Assembly: GCA_017481945.1 (NCBI GenBank)
Contig: JAFUOJ010000009.1
Span: 62,001-126,000, forward strand
Direction: 5' to 3'
Length of the DNA stretch: 64,000 bases
Source: Parabacteroides sp.
GTDB lineage: Bacteria; Bacteroidota; Bacteroidia; Bacteroidales; Tannerellaceae
Below are positions 53,199 through 63,209 of the stretch, in pieces. Under the pieces are notes generated by a model. That model saw nothing but the letters and a program-made list of their open reading frames with translations. It had not been told where the DNA came from and did not search any database. A program made the position numbers and the translations under genes. Within the stretch, counting starts at the first letter, position 1, and every line of letters starts with the position of its first letter.

Positions 53199-54719
53199 AT
53201 GATAAAAATAAGTTTACAAATAATACTCTTTTTCTTTTTATGCTCTTGTCAAAATAATCCAAAGTTGACATACGCTTTAGAGTGTGCACAAGAGAACCGA
53301 GGGGAACTTGAAAAGGTATTAGACTATTATAAAGACGAGCCGGAAAAACAAAAAGCGGCTCTCTTTCTAATAGAAAATATGCCTTTCCATTTTTCACAAG
53401 AGGAATATTATTATTCTCCACTAAAAGGGAAATACATCCCAGATGTCACCCTATTTGCAAATAAAAATGCTGTACAAAAACATTGTGATAGTTTATTAAA
53501 GAAAGAATATCAATTAATTAGGCAAAAGAGATTCGACATTAAATATATCAATAGTGAATATATTATCAATAATATCGAATTAGCATTCAGCGTCCTACAC
53601 AAACCTTGGAATAAAAATATATCTTTTGAAGATTTTTGTCAATATATTTTACCCTATCGGGTACAAAACGAGTGTCCCTCCTCTTTACGAAAAGAGATGA
53701 GGGACAAATACCTTCCTCTATTAGATTCTATACAGCCACAAAATCCATTAGAGGCTTGTTCTATCATACACCAAGAATTGAAGAAAATTATTGCTTATAA
53801 AACAACAGGATGTCCTTTATATCCTACAACGGAAGAGACCTTTCGTACAGGGTTAGGTGATTGTAATGGATTATGTAATTTAACTACTATTGTAATGCGC
53901 GCTGTCGGAATTCCTGTAACAATAGATCATACACTTTGGACAAAAATGAATATGGGGCACAGCTGGTGTGTTGTTTTAAGTGATAGGGTATTTTATTGTT
54001 TCAATCCGGGAGAAACAGCTCCCGGGGAAGAGACAAATAATCATTTCAAAAGATATCATAGAATCCCTGCAAAAGTATATCGTGATCGATTTGAGCCCAA
54101 TTTTAATACTTCTATTAATCCCGATATTAATGATAATTATATTACTCATTTAAAGAATGTATTAAAACAAGATGTAACCCATCAGTATTTTGCTCCGACT
54201 ATTCAATTAGTTACTCCAGTGGAACAGGTGTTTAAAAATCCTTCTCCACTCGTATATCTCTGTACTTTTAATAGTAATCAATGGCAACCGTTAGCCATCG
54301 GAGAGAGAAAGAAAGGGAACTACATATTTGAGAATGTGGTTGGAGATAATATCTTCATAATAGCAGATTCGCCGGATGGTTCTTCTTTGCGATTTGTATC
54401 GTCTCCTTTTTATGTGGATAAAAATGGGAATATTCGTAAATTGGTACCAAATAAAGAGAAAACATTCCGATATGTCTTTCCAAAGAAGAAATTCTATCTA
54501 TGGGGGAAGTATCATTTATACTATTGGGATACAGATACACAGTCGTTCACTGCTACTCAGTTAGTAGAGAAAGACGAAGAAGCATGGACCTACGAGGGAA
54601 TTCCCGAGAATGGATTGCTGCTTTTCTACATCCCAACAAACAATCGGAATCGACATTTTTTCTTTATCGAAAAGAATGACATAAAACCGTGGAAAGAAGA
54701 GATGGGAGAAAATTGTTAA
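53199..54719 (+). CDS. Transglutaminase-like (papain-fold) lipoprotein
   Basis: 506 residues. Lipobox FLCSC (Cys17). An all-helical N-terminal half, then a transglutaminase-like core: catalytic Cys222 in GLGDCNGLCNLTTIVMRAVGIPV and His254 in MNMGHSWCVVL, with the third residue probably in VFYCFNPGE. The C-terminal 170 residues are beta-rich (carbohydrate- or protein-binding type). Family members act as proteases, cross-linkers or amidases; which applies here is unknown. In this operon it could process peptides or attach them to the envelope. Next gene after 7 bp is the signal peptidase. Confidence 0.85.
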   Translation: MIKISLQIILFFFLCSCQNNPKLTYALECAQENRGELEKVLDYYKDEPEKQKAALFLIENMPFHFSQEEYYYSPLKGKYIPDVTLFANKNAVQKHCDSLLKKEYQLIRQKRFDIKYINSEYIINNIELAFSVLHKPWNKNISFEDFCQYILPYRVQNECPSSLRKEMRDKYLPLLDSIQPQNPLEACSIIHQELKKIIAYKTTGCPLYPTTEETFRTGLGDCNGLCNLTTIVMRAVGIPVTIDHTLWTKMNMGHSWCVVLSDRVFYCFNPGETAPGEETNNHFKRYHRIPAKVYRDRFEPNFNTSINPDINDNYITHLKNVLKQDVTHQYFAPTIQLVTPVEQVFKNPSPLVYLCTFNSNQWQPLAIGERKKGNYIFENVVGDNIFIIADSPDGSSLRFVSSPFYVDKNGNIRKLVPNKEKTFRYVFPKKKFYLWGKYHLYYWDTDTQSFTATQLVEKDEEAWTYEGIPENGLLLFYIPTNNRNRHFFFIEKNDIKPWKEEMGENC

Positions 54720-54726
54720 TCAAAAT

Positions 54727-55635
54727 ATGACATCAACTAAAAAAGAAAAAGACATGAAAGGAAGAACCAATATTCAATCAATCATAGATAAACTGCTAAA
54801 TTTATTTTTAGTGGGCTTTACTCTTATATTCGTTTGGTTCTTCTCTCAAGTATTCTTTTTCTCCTCATTTCGGATACCCAGTAACTCCATGGAACCGGGA
54901 CTAATAGAGGGAGACGCAGTCTTAGTATGGAAACCCATTTTAGGAGCACGACTTTTTAATGTAAACGCTACACTCAATTTGGAGCAGGTCACTATTTATC
55001 GAACTCCGGGATTACGGCAAGTACAAAGAAACGATGTCTTGGTTTTTAATTTCCCTCATCCCAACCAGTGGGACAAGATAGAAATGCATATTTTAAGATA
55101 TTACATTAAGCGTTGTATCGGCCTACCCGGAGATAGTCTATCTATCCATAAAGGAGAATTTCAGGTAAAAGGAGTAGATCTTTTATTAGGGAACAAGAAA
55201 TCTCAACTGCAAATAGGAGCAACTCGTCCAGAGGACTTTGCCAAAGGAGTCTATAATAGTTTTCCGTTTGATTCCTCTTTCAACTGGACGATACAAGAGT
55301 TCGGCCCTTTTTATATTCCCAAATCAGGAGATGAGTTAGTCATGAATCACACTCACTATCTCTTATATCGAAAGCTTATCGAATGGGAACAACAGGGGAA
55401 ACTGACTTATCAAGACAAAACGGTATATTTGAATGGGCGACCTATAAAATCTTACCGTTTTTTAAAGAACTACTATTTTATGGCAGGAGATAATGGCATG
55501 AATTCACAGGATTCTCGCTATTGGGGACTATTGCCTGAAGAATATATCGTCGGGAAAGCGGTGCTTATCTGGAAATCAATAGACCCTCACACGGGAACTT
55601 TCCGTTGGGAACGTTTTTTGAAAAGAATAAAATAA
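54727..55635 (+). CDS. Type I signal peptidase (extra, cluster-encoded)
   Basis: 302 residues. One N-terminal TM (about 22-45), then catalytic Ser54 in RIPSNSMEPGL and Lys128 in YYIKRCIGLPGD, and box E in FMAGDNGMNSQDSRYWGLLP. It cuts signal peptides after A-x-A on the outer face of the inner membrane. Encoded 8 bp after the transglutaminase-like gene and downstream of three NVEALA peptide genes whose A-L-A motif fits this rule, so I infer a dedicated leader peptidase. Met10 is an alternative start. Confidence 0.92.
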   Translation: MTSTKKEKDMKGRTNIQSIIDKLLNLFLVGFTLIFVWFFSQVFFFSSFRIPSNSMEPGLIEGDAVLVWKPILGARLFNVNATLNLEQVTIYRTPGLRQVQRNDVLVFNFPHPNQWDKIEMHILRYYIKRCIGLPGDSLSIHKGEFQVKGVDLLLGNKKSQLQIGATRPEDFAKGVYNSFPFDSSFNWTIQEFGPFYIPKSGDELVMNHTHYLLYRKLIEWEQQGKLTYQDKTVYLNGRPIKSYRFLKNYYFMAGDNGMNSQDSRYWGLLPEEYIVGKAVLIWKSIDPHTGTFRWERFLKRIK

Positions 55636-55666
55636 AAATAACACATCCGCATAAAACCAAAAAGCA

Positions 55667-57484
55667 ATGGGCAAGAAATGGAATAGCGATAAGCAGGGAA
55701 TCCTCACCGGATGGGCAGCGGTTACAGGGACACTCGTACTCTGTACAGTCTTTGCTATGAACCGCAGTCTGGCAGATGGCTTAGTGATGGGAAAAGTCTT
55801 CTGGTTTCATCTATCCATGTTGGGTATGGCTCTTCCTTTAGGGATCGCAGGGGGAAGGCAACAGGAAGAGAACTTTTCGATAACTTGGCCGGACGTACTG
55901 GCCTGTGCATTCTACGGAATTACTTTAATGACCTACAACTGGTCACTCAATCCGGAACCGGAAAAGCTATTATTTGGAGGGCAACTATTGGTTCTCTGGT
56001 GGACTTTACGCTTTTTATTGAAGAGCTATCCGGGATTAAAATTCTACTTCCTATTGGTTCTTATTTTAATAGGTATAACCGAAGCGGTCTGGGGATTACA
56101 GCAAATGCGAGGATACAGCGTCTCCAACCATCCCCTATTCAAACTAACCGGGAGCTTTTTCAATCCAGGCCCCTACTCCGGTTATTTAGCAATTATACTC
56201 CCACTCTGTTTATGGGTTGTCTTACGTTTCAATAAACTTCTGCATGGTATTGCCTGGATCGCTATCAGTGTCATCGTATTGGTATTGCCAGCAGGTATGA
56301 GTAGGTCTGCCTGGATCGCAGCGATCATTGCTTGTGGCTGGGTCTATTGGACCGAACGAATCGGCTGGGAAAAGAGCAAAGCGATCTATAAGAAATACAG
56401 AAAATTTCTTATCCCTTTGTCTATTCTTTTTCTTCTCGCGTGCGGATGGATTTTTTCCGAGGTGTACGCCTTAAAACGGGACTCCGCGGACGGTCGCCTA
56501 CTCATGTGGAAAGTTACCGGAAAAGCTATTCTCCACCAACCCATCACCGGAACAAGTTTAGGAGGTTTTCCGGCAGCCTATGCAGAGGAACAGGCTCGCT
56601 ACTTCCAGGCGGAAGCTGCGACTGATACTGAAAAACGGGTGGCTGGATGTCCGGAATATGCATTCAACGAATATCTGCAAATCGGACTGGAACAGGGAAT
56701 CTTCGGACTCGTTTTATTCATTTCATGGATAGTATCTCTCTTTATCTGTGGAACCCGTAACCAACAGCAGGGAGCGGTTGGAGGAATTATAGCACTGGCG
56801 ATCTTTGCACTATCAGCATATCCTTTGCAACTTCCCTCCTTCTGGATTCTGTTCATCTTCTTAGGTGCTATTTGCACAAGCGGAGCACGGACTTCAGCGA
56901 TTATTTCTATTAGGAAGAAAGGTTTCATTAGGAGTGGAAGGCTACTAATAGCAATCATGGGACTTCTACTTTTCATCCGGCAAGCCGATACATACAAGGC
57001 CTACAGCCAATGGTATCAATTGCAGATTCTTTACCGGAACAAGGCTTATCGGTCTGTCGTAGAAGACTATCTTTCCCTACAGACAAAATTAGGACATAAG
57101 CCTAAATTCCTATTCGAAGAGGCGCTTTGCCTGAATAATACCGGACAGTATGATACAGCTATACAGGTATTGGAACAGGCAAAGCAATTAAGTGGAGATC
57201 CAATGATTCGATACATGATTGCTAAAAACAAGCAGGCTCTTGGAAAATTTGCAGAGGCTGAACAGGAATTGCGACAAGCAATCTTAATTTTGCCGGAGCG
57301 AGTATATCCTTACTATCTATTGGTAAAATTATATGCTGAGCCAGCATTCTATCATCCTGATAAGCTGAAAGTTGCAGCACAAGAAGTGCTCACTAAAGAG
57401 CCTAAAGTGCAAAGCACGGCTATTCGGGAAATGAGAGAAGAAATTATCAATTTAATAGAAAATAACGAAGCGAGCGAATCGTAA
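55667..57484 (+). CDS. O-antigen-ligase/Wzy-like membrane protein with C-terminal TPRs
   Basis: 605 residues. Ten to twelve TM helices in residues 15-430, a long periplasmic loop with ALKRDSADGRLLMWKVTGKAIL and AYAEEQARYFQ, typical of the Wzy_C domain (O-antigen ligases, PglL-type protein O-glycosyltransferases). Residues about 470-600 form TPR-like repeats (FEEALCLNNTGQYDTAIQVL, AEAEQELRQAI). Located just after the signal peptidase and before the efflux operon. It may glycosylate or tether cluster products, but a surface-polysaccharide role is equally possible. Confidence 0.82.
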   Translation: MGKKWNSDKQGILTGWAAVTGTLVLCTVFAMNRSLADGLVMGKVFWFHLSMLGMALPLGIAGGRQQEENFSITWPDVLACAFYGITLMTYNWSLNPEPEKLLFGGQLLVLWWTLRFLLKSYPGLKFYFLLVLILIGITEAVWGLQQMRGYSVSNHPLFKLTGSFFNPGPYSGYLAIILPLCLWVVLRFNKLLHGIAWIAISVIVLVLPAGMSRSAWIAAIIACGWVYWTERIGWEKSKAIYKKYRKFLIPLSILFLLACGWIFSEVYALKRDSADGRLLMWKVTGKAILHQPITGTSLGGFPAAYAEEQARYFQAEAATDTEKRVAGCPEYAFNEYLQIGLEQGIFGLVLFISWIVSLFICGTRNQQQGAVGGIIALAIFALSAYPLQLPSFWILFIFLGAICTSGARTSAIISIRKKGFIRSGRLLIAIMGLLLFIRQADTYKAYSQWYQLQILYRNKAYRSVVEDYLSLQTKLGHKPKFLFEEALCLNNTGQYDTAIQVLEQAKQLSGDPMIRYMIAKNKQALGKFAEAEQELRQAILILPERVYPYYLLVKLYAEPAFYHPDKLKVAAQEVLTKEPKVQSTAIREMREEIINLIENNEASES

Positions 57485-57498
57485 ATCAAAAATATTTG

Positions 57499-57506
57499 TA
57501 TATTTG
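57499..57506 (+). promoter_or_regulatory. -7 element for the RND efflux operon
   Basis: TATATTTG, exact TAnnTTTG, 33 bp upstream of the membrane-fusion gene. No convincing -33 element. Confidence 0.45.
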
Positions 57507-57538
57507 TAAAATAGTAACCTGATTAAAACGATAAAATC

Positions 57539-58627
57539 ATGAAATACTACCGATTATTTACGCTATTGGTTCTTGCAGGGACACTGGCTTGTTCCGGAGA
57601 AAAGAAAGAGAAACAAGTAGAGGAAGAAGGTATTGAAACAGTTCTTCCCGACGAGACAAATGAAGTTACCGTGATGACACTGAAAAGCACAGACTTCAAT
57701 CACGAGCTAATTAGTAATGGCAAACTATCTGCCCGTCACTTTGTTGACTTAAAATTTGAGTCTGCAGAACCCATTGCGAAAATATACGTAAAGAATGGAG
57801 ATCGGGTCACTAAAGGCCAAAAACTGGCAGAGCTTTCGACATTCCGCTTGGTCAACAAAACGGCACAAGCTAAAGACGCATTGGAACGGGCAAAACTGGA
57901 ATTGCAAGATGTCCTCATCGGTCAAGGATATAAATTGGAAGATTCTGCAAAAGTTCCTTCTGCAACTATGCAATTGGTCCGTATCAAAAGTGGATATGAT
58001 CAGGCTTTGATTGCCTATCAATTAGCTGAATTTGAACAAAAAAATGCAACGCTAACCGCTCCTTTTGACGGTATCGTTGCGAACCTGTTCTCTAAAGAGC
58101 TCAACACCGCGTCTATTTCAGAGGCTTTTTGTTCAATTATTGATACCCGCACGTTAGAGGCCTCTTTCACCGTATTGGAAAGTGAACTGCCTCTGATTCA
58201 AAAGGGAGACCGTGTACAAGTTAGCCCCTTTGCACTATCAAATGTAGTCGTAGAGGGACGTATATCCGAAGTCAATCCATTGGTTGATGAGAATGGGATG
58301 GTACAGGTAAAGGCAGCCGTTGCTGATAAAGGGAAACTGTTTGAAGGGATGAATGTACGTGTAAGTATTCATCGCTCTTTAGGAAATCAATTGGTAATTC
58401 CGAAAAGTGCAGTCGTACTCCGCTCCGGAAAACAGGTTGTATTCAAATTGGACGAGACAAAGACGAAGGCCAGCTGGGTGTATGTGCATACTAATTTAGA
58501 AAACGCCAATAGCTACACCATTGCGAATTCGGAAGGAGAAGGGTTGAAAGAGGGCGATATTATAATCACCAGTGGAAATATCAATTTGGCTCATGAAGCT
58601 CCCGTAAAAATAGTTGAAAGCTTATGA
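57539..58627 (+). CDS. RND efflux membrane-fusion lipoprotein
   Basis: 362 residues, lipobox LACSG (Cys19). Lipoyl/biotinyl half-motifs (EPIAKIYVKNGDRVTKGQKLAEL and NATLTAPFDGIVANL), an alpha-hairpin between them (about 100-160) and a C-terminal beta-barrel/MP domain (NQLVIPKSAVVLRSGKQVVFKL). It links inner-membrane RND pumps to the outer-membrane channel. Overlaps the next gene by 4 bp (translational coupling). Confidence 0.93.
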   Translation: MKYYRLFTLLVLAGTLACSGEKKEKQVEEEGIETVLPDETNEVTVMTLKSTDFNHELISNGKLSARHFVDLKFESAEPIAKIYVKNGDRVTKGQKLAELSTFRLVNKTAQAKDALERAKLELQDVLIGQGYKLEDSAKVPSATMQLVRIKSGYDQALIAYQLAEFEQKNATLTAPFDGIVANLFSKELNTASISEAFCSIIDTRTLEASFTVLESELPLIQKGDRVQVSPFALSNVVVEGRISEVNPLVDENGMVQVKAAVADKGKLFEGMNVRVSIHRSLGNQLVIPKSAVVLRSGKQVVFKLDETKTKASWVYVHTNLENANSYTIANSEGEGLKEGDIIITSGNINLAHEAPVKIVESL

Positions 58628-61600
58628 TTAAATTCCTACTACAACGGCCTATCGCGGTATTGATGGCTTTTACAGCCTGCTTTATCATCGGATTGGTGAC
58701 CTATTTCACGATTCCCGTTTCGCTGTTGCCAGACATTGCAATCCCAGAGATTACAATACAGGTGTCCGGACAAAACACTTCGGCTCGCGAATTGGAGAAT
58801 ACTGTAGTTAAGTCCATACGCCAACAACTCATGCAGGTAGCCAACTTACGCGACATACACAGTGAAACACGCGACGGTTCTGCTATTATACGTCTTAACT
58901 TTGACTTCGGTACAAATACAGATTTAGCATTCATCGAAGTCAATGAGAAGATCGATGCCGCCATGAACTACTTACCTCGCGAGATAGAACGTCCACGGGT
59001 AATCAAAGCCAGTGCGACAGATATACCAGTATTCTGTTTGAACCTCACATTAAAGACTGATGGTCCTAAAGGGAAATCGGCTTCAATAGAAGACGAAACT
59101 GCATTTCTTAATCTATGCCAATTCGCTGAAACTGTTATCAAGCGAAGAATAGAGCAATTGCCGGAAGTTGCAATGGTAGATGTCACCGGTGTACTGAGTA
59201 AGCAGGTACAAATCGTACCTGACATGAAACTCTTAAAAATGGCAGAGATTACACTGGATGATTTAGAGTCTGCTTTAATCTCTAACAACATCGAACCGGG
59301 AAGTATGACCGTTCGTGATGGATATTATGAATATAACATTAAGTTCTCGACCCTATTGCGTACACCGGAAGATGTTGAAAACATTTATATTCGAAAAAAT
59401 GACCATATTTTCCAACTAAAAGATTTAGCTCGGGTTTCTATTGTTCCGGAGAAAGAGGTGGGAGCTTCTCTGTCTAACGGGAAACGCGCAGTCACCTTAG
59501 CAGTTATTAAACAGGCGGATGAAAATATGGATAATATGAAAGAGGCCTTAAAAGAGATTACGGACTATTTTGCGTCTGTTTATCCTGACATAGAATTTAG
59601 CATTAGTCGCAATCAGACAGAACTATTGGATTATACAATCTCCAATTTAAAGCAAAATCTATCTTTGGGATTTTTATTCATCTGTATCGTGGCTATCCTG
59701 TTTTTAGGAGATATAAAGAGTCCGACTGTTATTGGGCTTAGCATGGTGGTCAGCCTGATTATTAGTTTCCTTTTCTTCTATCTATGCCATATTTCGCTAA
59801 ATATCATCTCTATTTCCGGACTTATACTGGCTTTAGGTATGATGATTGACAGTTCTATCATTGTAACCGAAAATATTGCACAATATAGAGCTCATGGAGA
59901 TTCCTTAGAAGAGGCTTGTAGTCGTGGAACAACAGAAGTTATCACACCAATGTTAAGTTCCACCTTTACAACTATCGCTGTATTTGTACCTTTAGTATTT
60001 ATGAGTGGCATTGCAGGAGCGATCTTCTTTGACCAAGCATTCGCAGTAACTGTAGGGCTGATGGTATCTTACTTTACGGGAATTATGTTGTTACCAGTTC
60101 TTTACAAGTTAGTCTATAGTATTCCTGATATAAAACATAAAGGGTTCAATCTTCGAATCAATAATTTAATAAAGGAACACACTTTAGATCGTTTCTATGA
60201 CGCAGGGGTAGATTTTGTATTTCGTCATAAAACAGCGTCTTTACTATTTCTCATTGTAACGATTCCTCTTTGCGCGATTCTATTTTATGAAATACCTAAA
60301 AGTAGAATGCCTGAAATTGACCAAAATGAATTAATCGCTCATATTGAATGGAACGAGAATATTCATGTCAATGAGAACAGAAATAGAATCAATGAGTTAT
60401 CTGCTTTTATTAAAGATCAAGTGACAGAACACACTGCGTATGTAGGACAACAACAGTTCCTACTAAACCGTGAGCAGGAGATGTCAGCTTCAGAAAGCGA
60501 GATGTATTTCAAAACACAAAAACCGGAAGAGATTGCTCCTTTACAGGAATCTATTGAGCAATGGTTAAAGACACATTATCCTATGGCTGTATATTCCTTC
60601 TCTCCTCCTGTGACTGTATTTGAAAAATTATTTGTTACCGGAGAGGCAGACATTGTAGCAGAACTTCACCCCCGAAATCCAAATGACGTGTTGGAGGCTT
60701 CTACTTTACAAACAATCAGACAGCAAATAGAGACAAAGACCGGATATACTCCTGTCGGTATTGCTTTCGACAACCAATTAAACATTACGATTGATCGACA
60801 AAAGCTTCTACTTTATAATGTAGATTACAATAAAGTCTATCAACTCTTGAAAACGGCATTCAAAGAGAACGAAGTAGCAACACTTCGTTCCTATCAACAG
60901 TACCTGCCTATCTCACTTTCAGGAGAGGAACTGACTGTAAACGAAGTATTGCAAAAGACATTGGTTAGTACCACACCAAATGATAAGGGAGAAGTCAAAT
61001 ATATTCCTCTACAATCGTTGGTGCGTGTCACTCCTGGTGAGGATTTAAAAACGATCACAGCTGGAAAAAATGGAGAATACATTCCGTTTAGTTTCTATGA
61101 CGTAGATCAAGCAGAACCATTGATGGACAAAGTTAAAAAAGTGATAGGAAAAGATTGGGACATTGACTTTTCCGGTAGTTTCTTTTCAAATCAACAGATG
61201 TTGAATGAATTAGTAATCATTCTTTTCATTTCTATTTTGTTGATGTATTTTATCTTAGCTGCCCAATTTGAAAGCTTCGTGCAACCACTCATTGTCTTGT
61301 TAGAAATACCAATTGACGTAGCTGCGTCTTTATTGGTTTTATGGATTTGTGGCCATTCGTTGAATCTGATGAGTGCTATCGGTATAGTAGTCACTTGTGG
61401 TATTATCATCAATGACTCTATTTTAAAATTGGATGCAATCAATGAGCTTCGCAAAGATGGAGTTCCTCTTCTGGAAGCAATACATGAAGCTGGAAGACGT
61501 CGTTTACGTCCCATTATCATGACCTCTCTAACCACTATCTTCGGAATGGTTCCACTACTTTTCACATTTGACTTAGGTAGTGAACTGCAAAAGCCACTCT

Positions 61601-61710
61601 CGGTTGCTATGATTTCAGCCATGTTCATAGGGACAGCCGTCAGTCTTTTTATTATTCCTTTGATTTATTGGTTTATTTATAGAAAACAGGATGTAATAAT
61701 TGAAAAATAA
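58624..61710 (+). CDS. RND efflux permease (AcrB/MdtBC family), first of two
   Basis: 1028 residues, 12 TM helices in two halves. N-terminal FLLQRPIAVLMAFTACF, PDIAIPEITIQVSGQNTSARELENTV, the TM4 motif GLILALGMMIDSSIIVTENI with the proton-relay acid region, and a second-half motif IGIVVTCGIIINDSILKLDAINE. It pumps substrates from the periplasm using the proton gradient. The substrate is unknown. Confidence 0.94.
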   Translation: MIKFLLQRPIAVLMAFTACFIIGLVTYFTIPVSLLPDIAIPEITIQVSGQNTSARELENTVVKSIRQQLMQVANLRDIHSETRDGSAIIRLNFDFGTNTDLAFIEVNEKIDAAMNYLPREIERPRVIKASATDIPVFCLNLTLKTDGPKGKSASIEDETAFLNLCQFAETVIKRRIEQLPEVAMVDVTGVLSKQVQIVPDMKLLKMAEITLDDLESALISNNIEPGSMTVRDGYYEYNIKFSTLLRTPEDVENIYIRKNDHIFQLKDLARVSIVPEKEVGASLSNGKRAVTLAVIKQADENMDNMKEALKEITDYFASVYPDIEFSISRNQTELLDYTISNLKQNLSLGFLFICIVAILFLGDIKSPTVIGLSMVVSLIISFLFFYLCHISLNIISISGLILALGMMIDSSIIVTENIAQYRAHGDSLEEACSRGTTEVITPMLSSTFTTIAVFVPLVFMSGIAGAIFFDQAFAVTVGLMVSYFTGIMLLPVLYKLVYSIPDIKHKGFNLRINNLIKEHTLDRFYDAGVDFVFRHKTASLLFLIVTIPLCAILFYEIPKSRMPEIDQNELIAHIEWNENIHVNENRNRINELSAFIKDQVTEHTAYVGQQQFLLNREQEMSASESEMYFKTQKPEEIAPLQESIEQWLKTHYPMAVYSFSPPVTVFEKLFVTGEADIVAELHPRNPNDVLEASTLQTIRQQIETKTGYTPVGIAFDNQLNITIDRQKLLLYNVDYNKVYQLLKTAFKENEVATLRSYQQYLPISLSGEELTVNEVLQKTLVSTTPNDKGEVKYIPLQSLVRVTPGEDLKTITAGKNGEYIPFSFYDVDQAEPLMDKVKKVIGKDWDIDFSGSFFSNQQMLNELVIILFISILLMYFILAAQFESFVQPLIVLLEIPIDVAASLLVLWICGHSLNLMSAIGIVVTCGIIINDSILKLDAINELRKDGVPLLEAIHEAGRRRLRPIIMTSLTTIFGMVPLLFTFDLGSELQKPLSVAMISAMFIGTAVSLFIIPLIYWFIYRKQDVIIEK

Positions 61711-61715
61711 AGATT

Positions 61716-63203
61716 ATGAACAGCAAACTCAAATACAAATATCTAATTGCATTATCTATGCTTTTATGTATGTTCCAAGGGAAAGCTCAATTAACACTGA
61801 CGTTGGAACAGACCATCACATTGGCAGCAGACAGTTCGTTGGATGCATTCCGATATAAAAATATGTATTTAGCGGGATACTGGGAATACCGTACCTATAA
61901 AGCTGGTCGTCTACCCAGTTTAACGTTAAATCTAACTCCCGTTCAATACACACGTTATTTCACACAACGTTACGATTCGGATGAAGATATTGATATCTAC
62001 CGTAAGCAGCAACGATATTATGCAGGTGGAGGTCTTGCAATAGAACAAAATTTCGACTTATTAGGCGGTACATTCTATTTAGACACCGACTTGGATTATA
62101 TGCGTTATTTTGGAGATCAAACATATAATCAATTCTCTTCTGTCCCTATTCGTATCGGATATCAACAGAATTTATTAGGATACAATGCCTTTAAATGGGA
62201 ACGGAAAATCGAACCTTTGAAATATGAGAAAGTTAAAAAGCAGTTTTTATACAATGTCGAGGAAATGAGCGAGCAAGCTACCACTTATTTCTTCTCACTA
62301 GCTATGGCACAAATGGAATATGACTTAGCCAAAGACAATGTAGCAACAACAGACACGCTCTATCGAACCGGGCAAGAACGACATAAAATAGCCTCTATCA
62401 GTCAAGCTGATTTATTGACTCTCAAGTTAGACGCAGTCAATGCCCGTAATACATTAAAAAATAAAGAAATTGCTCTAAAACGTGCGATGTTTAATTTAGC
62501 TTCTTATTTGAATTTTGATAAGAATACAGATATTCATTTGCGTCTACCCAGCCGTCCCCGTAACATGGAGATTTCCGTAGATAAAGCACTTGAATTAGCA
62601 CGTTCTAATAATCCTACTTTTCTTGAATTACGTCAACAAGTTTTAGAAGCACAACAAAATGTAGATAAAACAAAAAAAGAGGCGATGTTCAATGCTCAAC
62701 TAAATGCCAGCTTCGGATTCAACCAGGTAGCCGACAATTTGCAAAATGCTTATAAAAATCTACAACAACAAGAGATTGTCACTTTATCTATCTCAATCCC
62801 ATTAGTTGACTGGGGAGTCCGAAAAGGGAAATATAATGTTGCTAAAAATAATTTACTCGTCACAGAAACCTCTGCCAAGCAACAAGAGCTGACCGTAGAA
62901 GAGGACGTAATTATGACCGTAGGTGACTTTAATATTCAGCAAGCATTGATTGGAAGCGCTGAAGAAGCCGTTGATTTAGCCGAAATGGCCTATAGTGAGA
63001 CTAAACAACGTTTTATGATTGGGAAAGCTGATATCAACAGTTTAACCCTTTCTTTAAATCGTCAACAAGAAGCACAACGTAATTATATCTCAGCTTTACA
63101 AAACTATTGGTTAAGCTATTATAAAATCAGAAAGTTAACTCTGTTTGATTTTGAAACAGGTTTCTCTCTTTCTAATAAATTCGATTATAAAAACGGACTA
63201 TAA
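61716..63203 (+). CDS. TolC-like outer-membrane efflux channel
   Basis: 495 residues. Signal peptide cleaved near GKAQL, then the outer-membrane efflux protein repeat structure: long helices (ISQADLLTLKLDAVNARNTLKNK; FLELRQQVLEAQQNVDKTKKE) and beta strands near 60-160 rich in Tyr. Forms the trimeric exit duct of the RND system. Five bp gap from the permease, 6 bp to the second permease. Confidence 0.92.
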   Translation: MNSKLKYKYLIALSMLLCMFQGKAQLTLTLEQTITLAADSSLDAFRYKNMYLAGYWEYRTYKAGRLPSLTLNLTPVQYTRYFTQRYDSDEDIDIYRKQQRYYAGGGLAIEQNFDLLGGTFYLDTDLDYMRYFGDQTYNQFSSVPIRIGYQQNLLGYNAFKWERKIEPLKYEKVKKQFLYNVEEMSEQATTYFFSLAMAQMEYDLAKDNVATTDTLYRTGQERHKIASISQADLLTLKLDAVNARNTLKNKEIALKRAMFNLASYLNFDKNTDIHLRLPSRPRNMEISVDKALELARSNNPTFLELRQQVLEAQQNVDKTKKEAMFNAQLNASFGFNQVADNLQNAYKNLQQQEIVTLSISIPLVDWGVRKGKYNVAKNNLLVTETSAKQQELTVEEDVIMTVGDFNIQQALIGSAEEAVDLAEMAYSETKQRFMIGKADINSLTLSLNRQQEAQRNYISALQNYWLSYYKIRKLTLFDFETGFSLSNKFDYKNGL

Positions 63204-63209
63204 TAAGAC

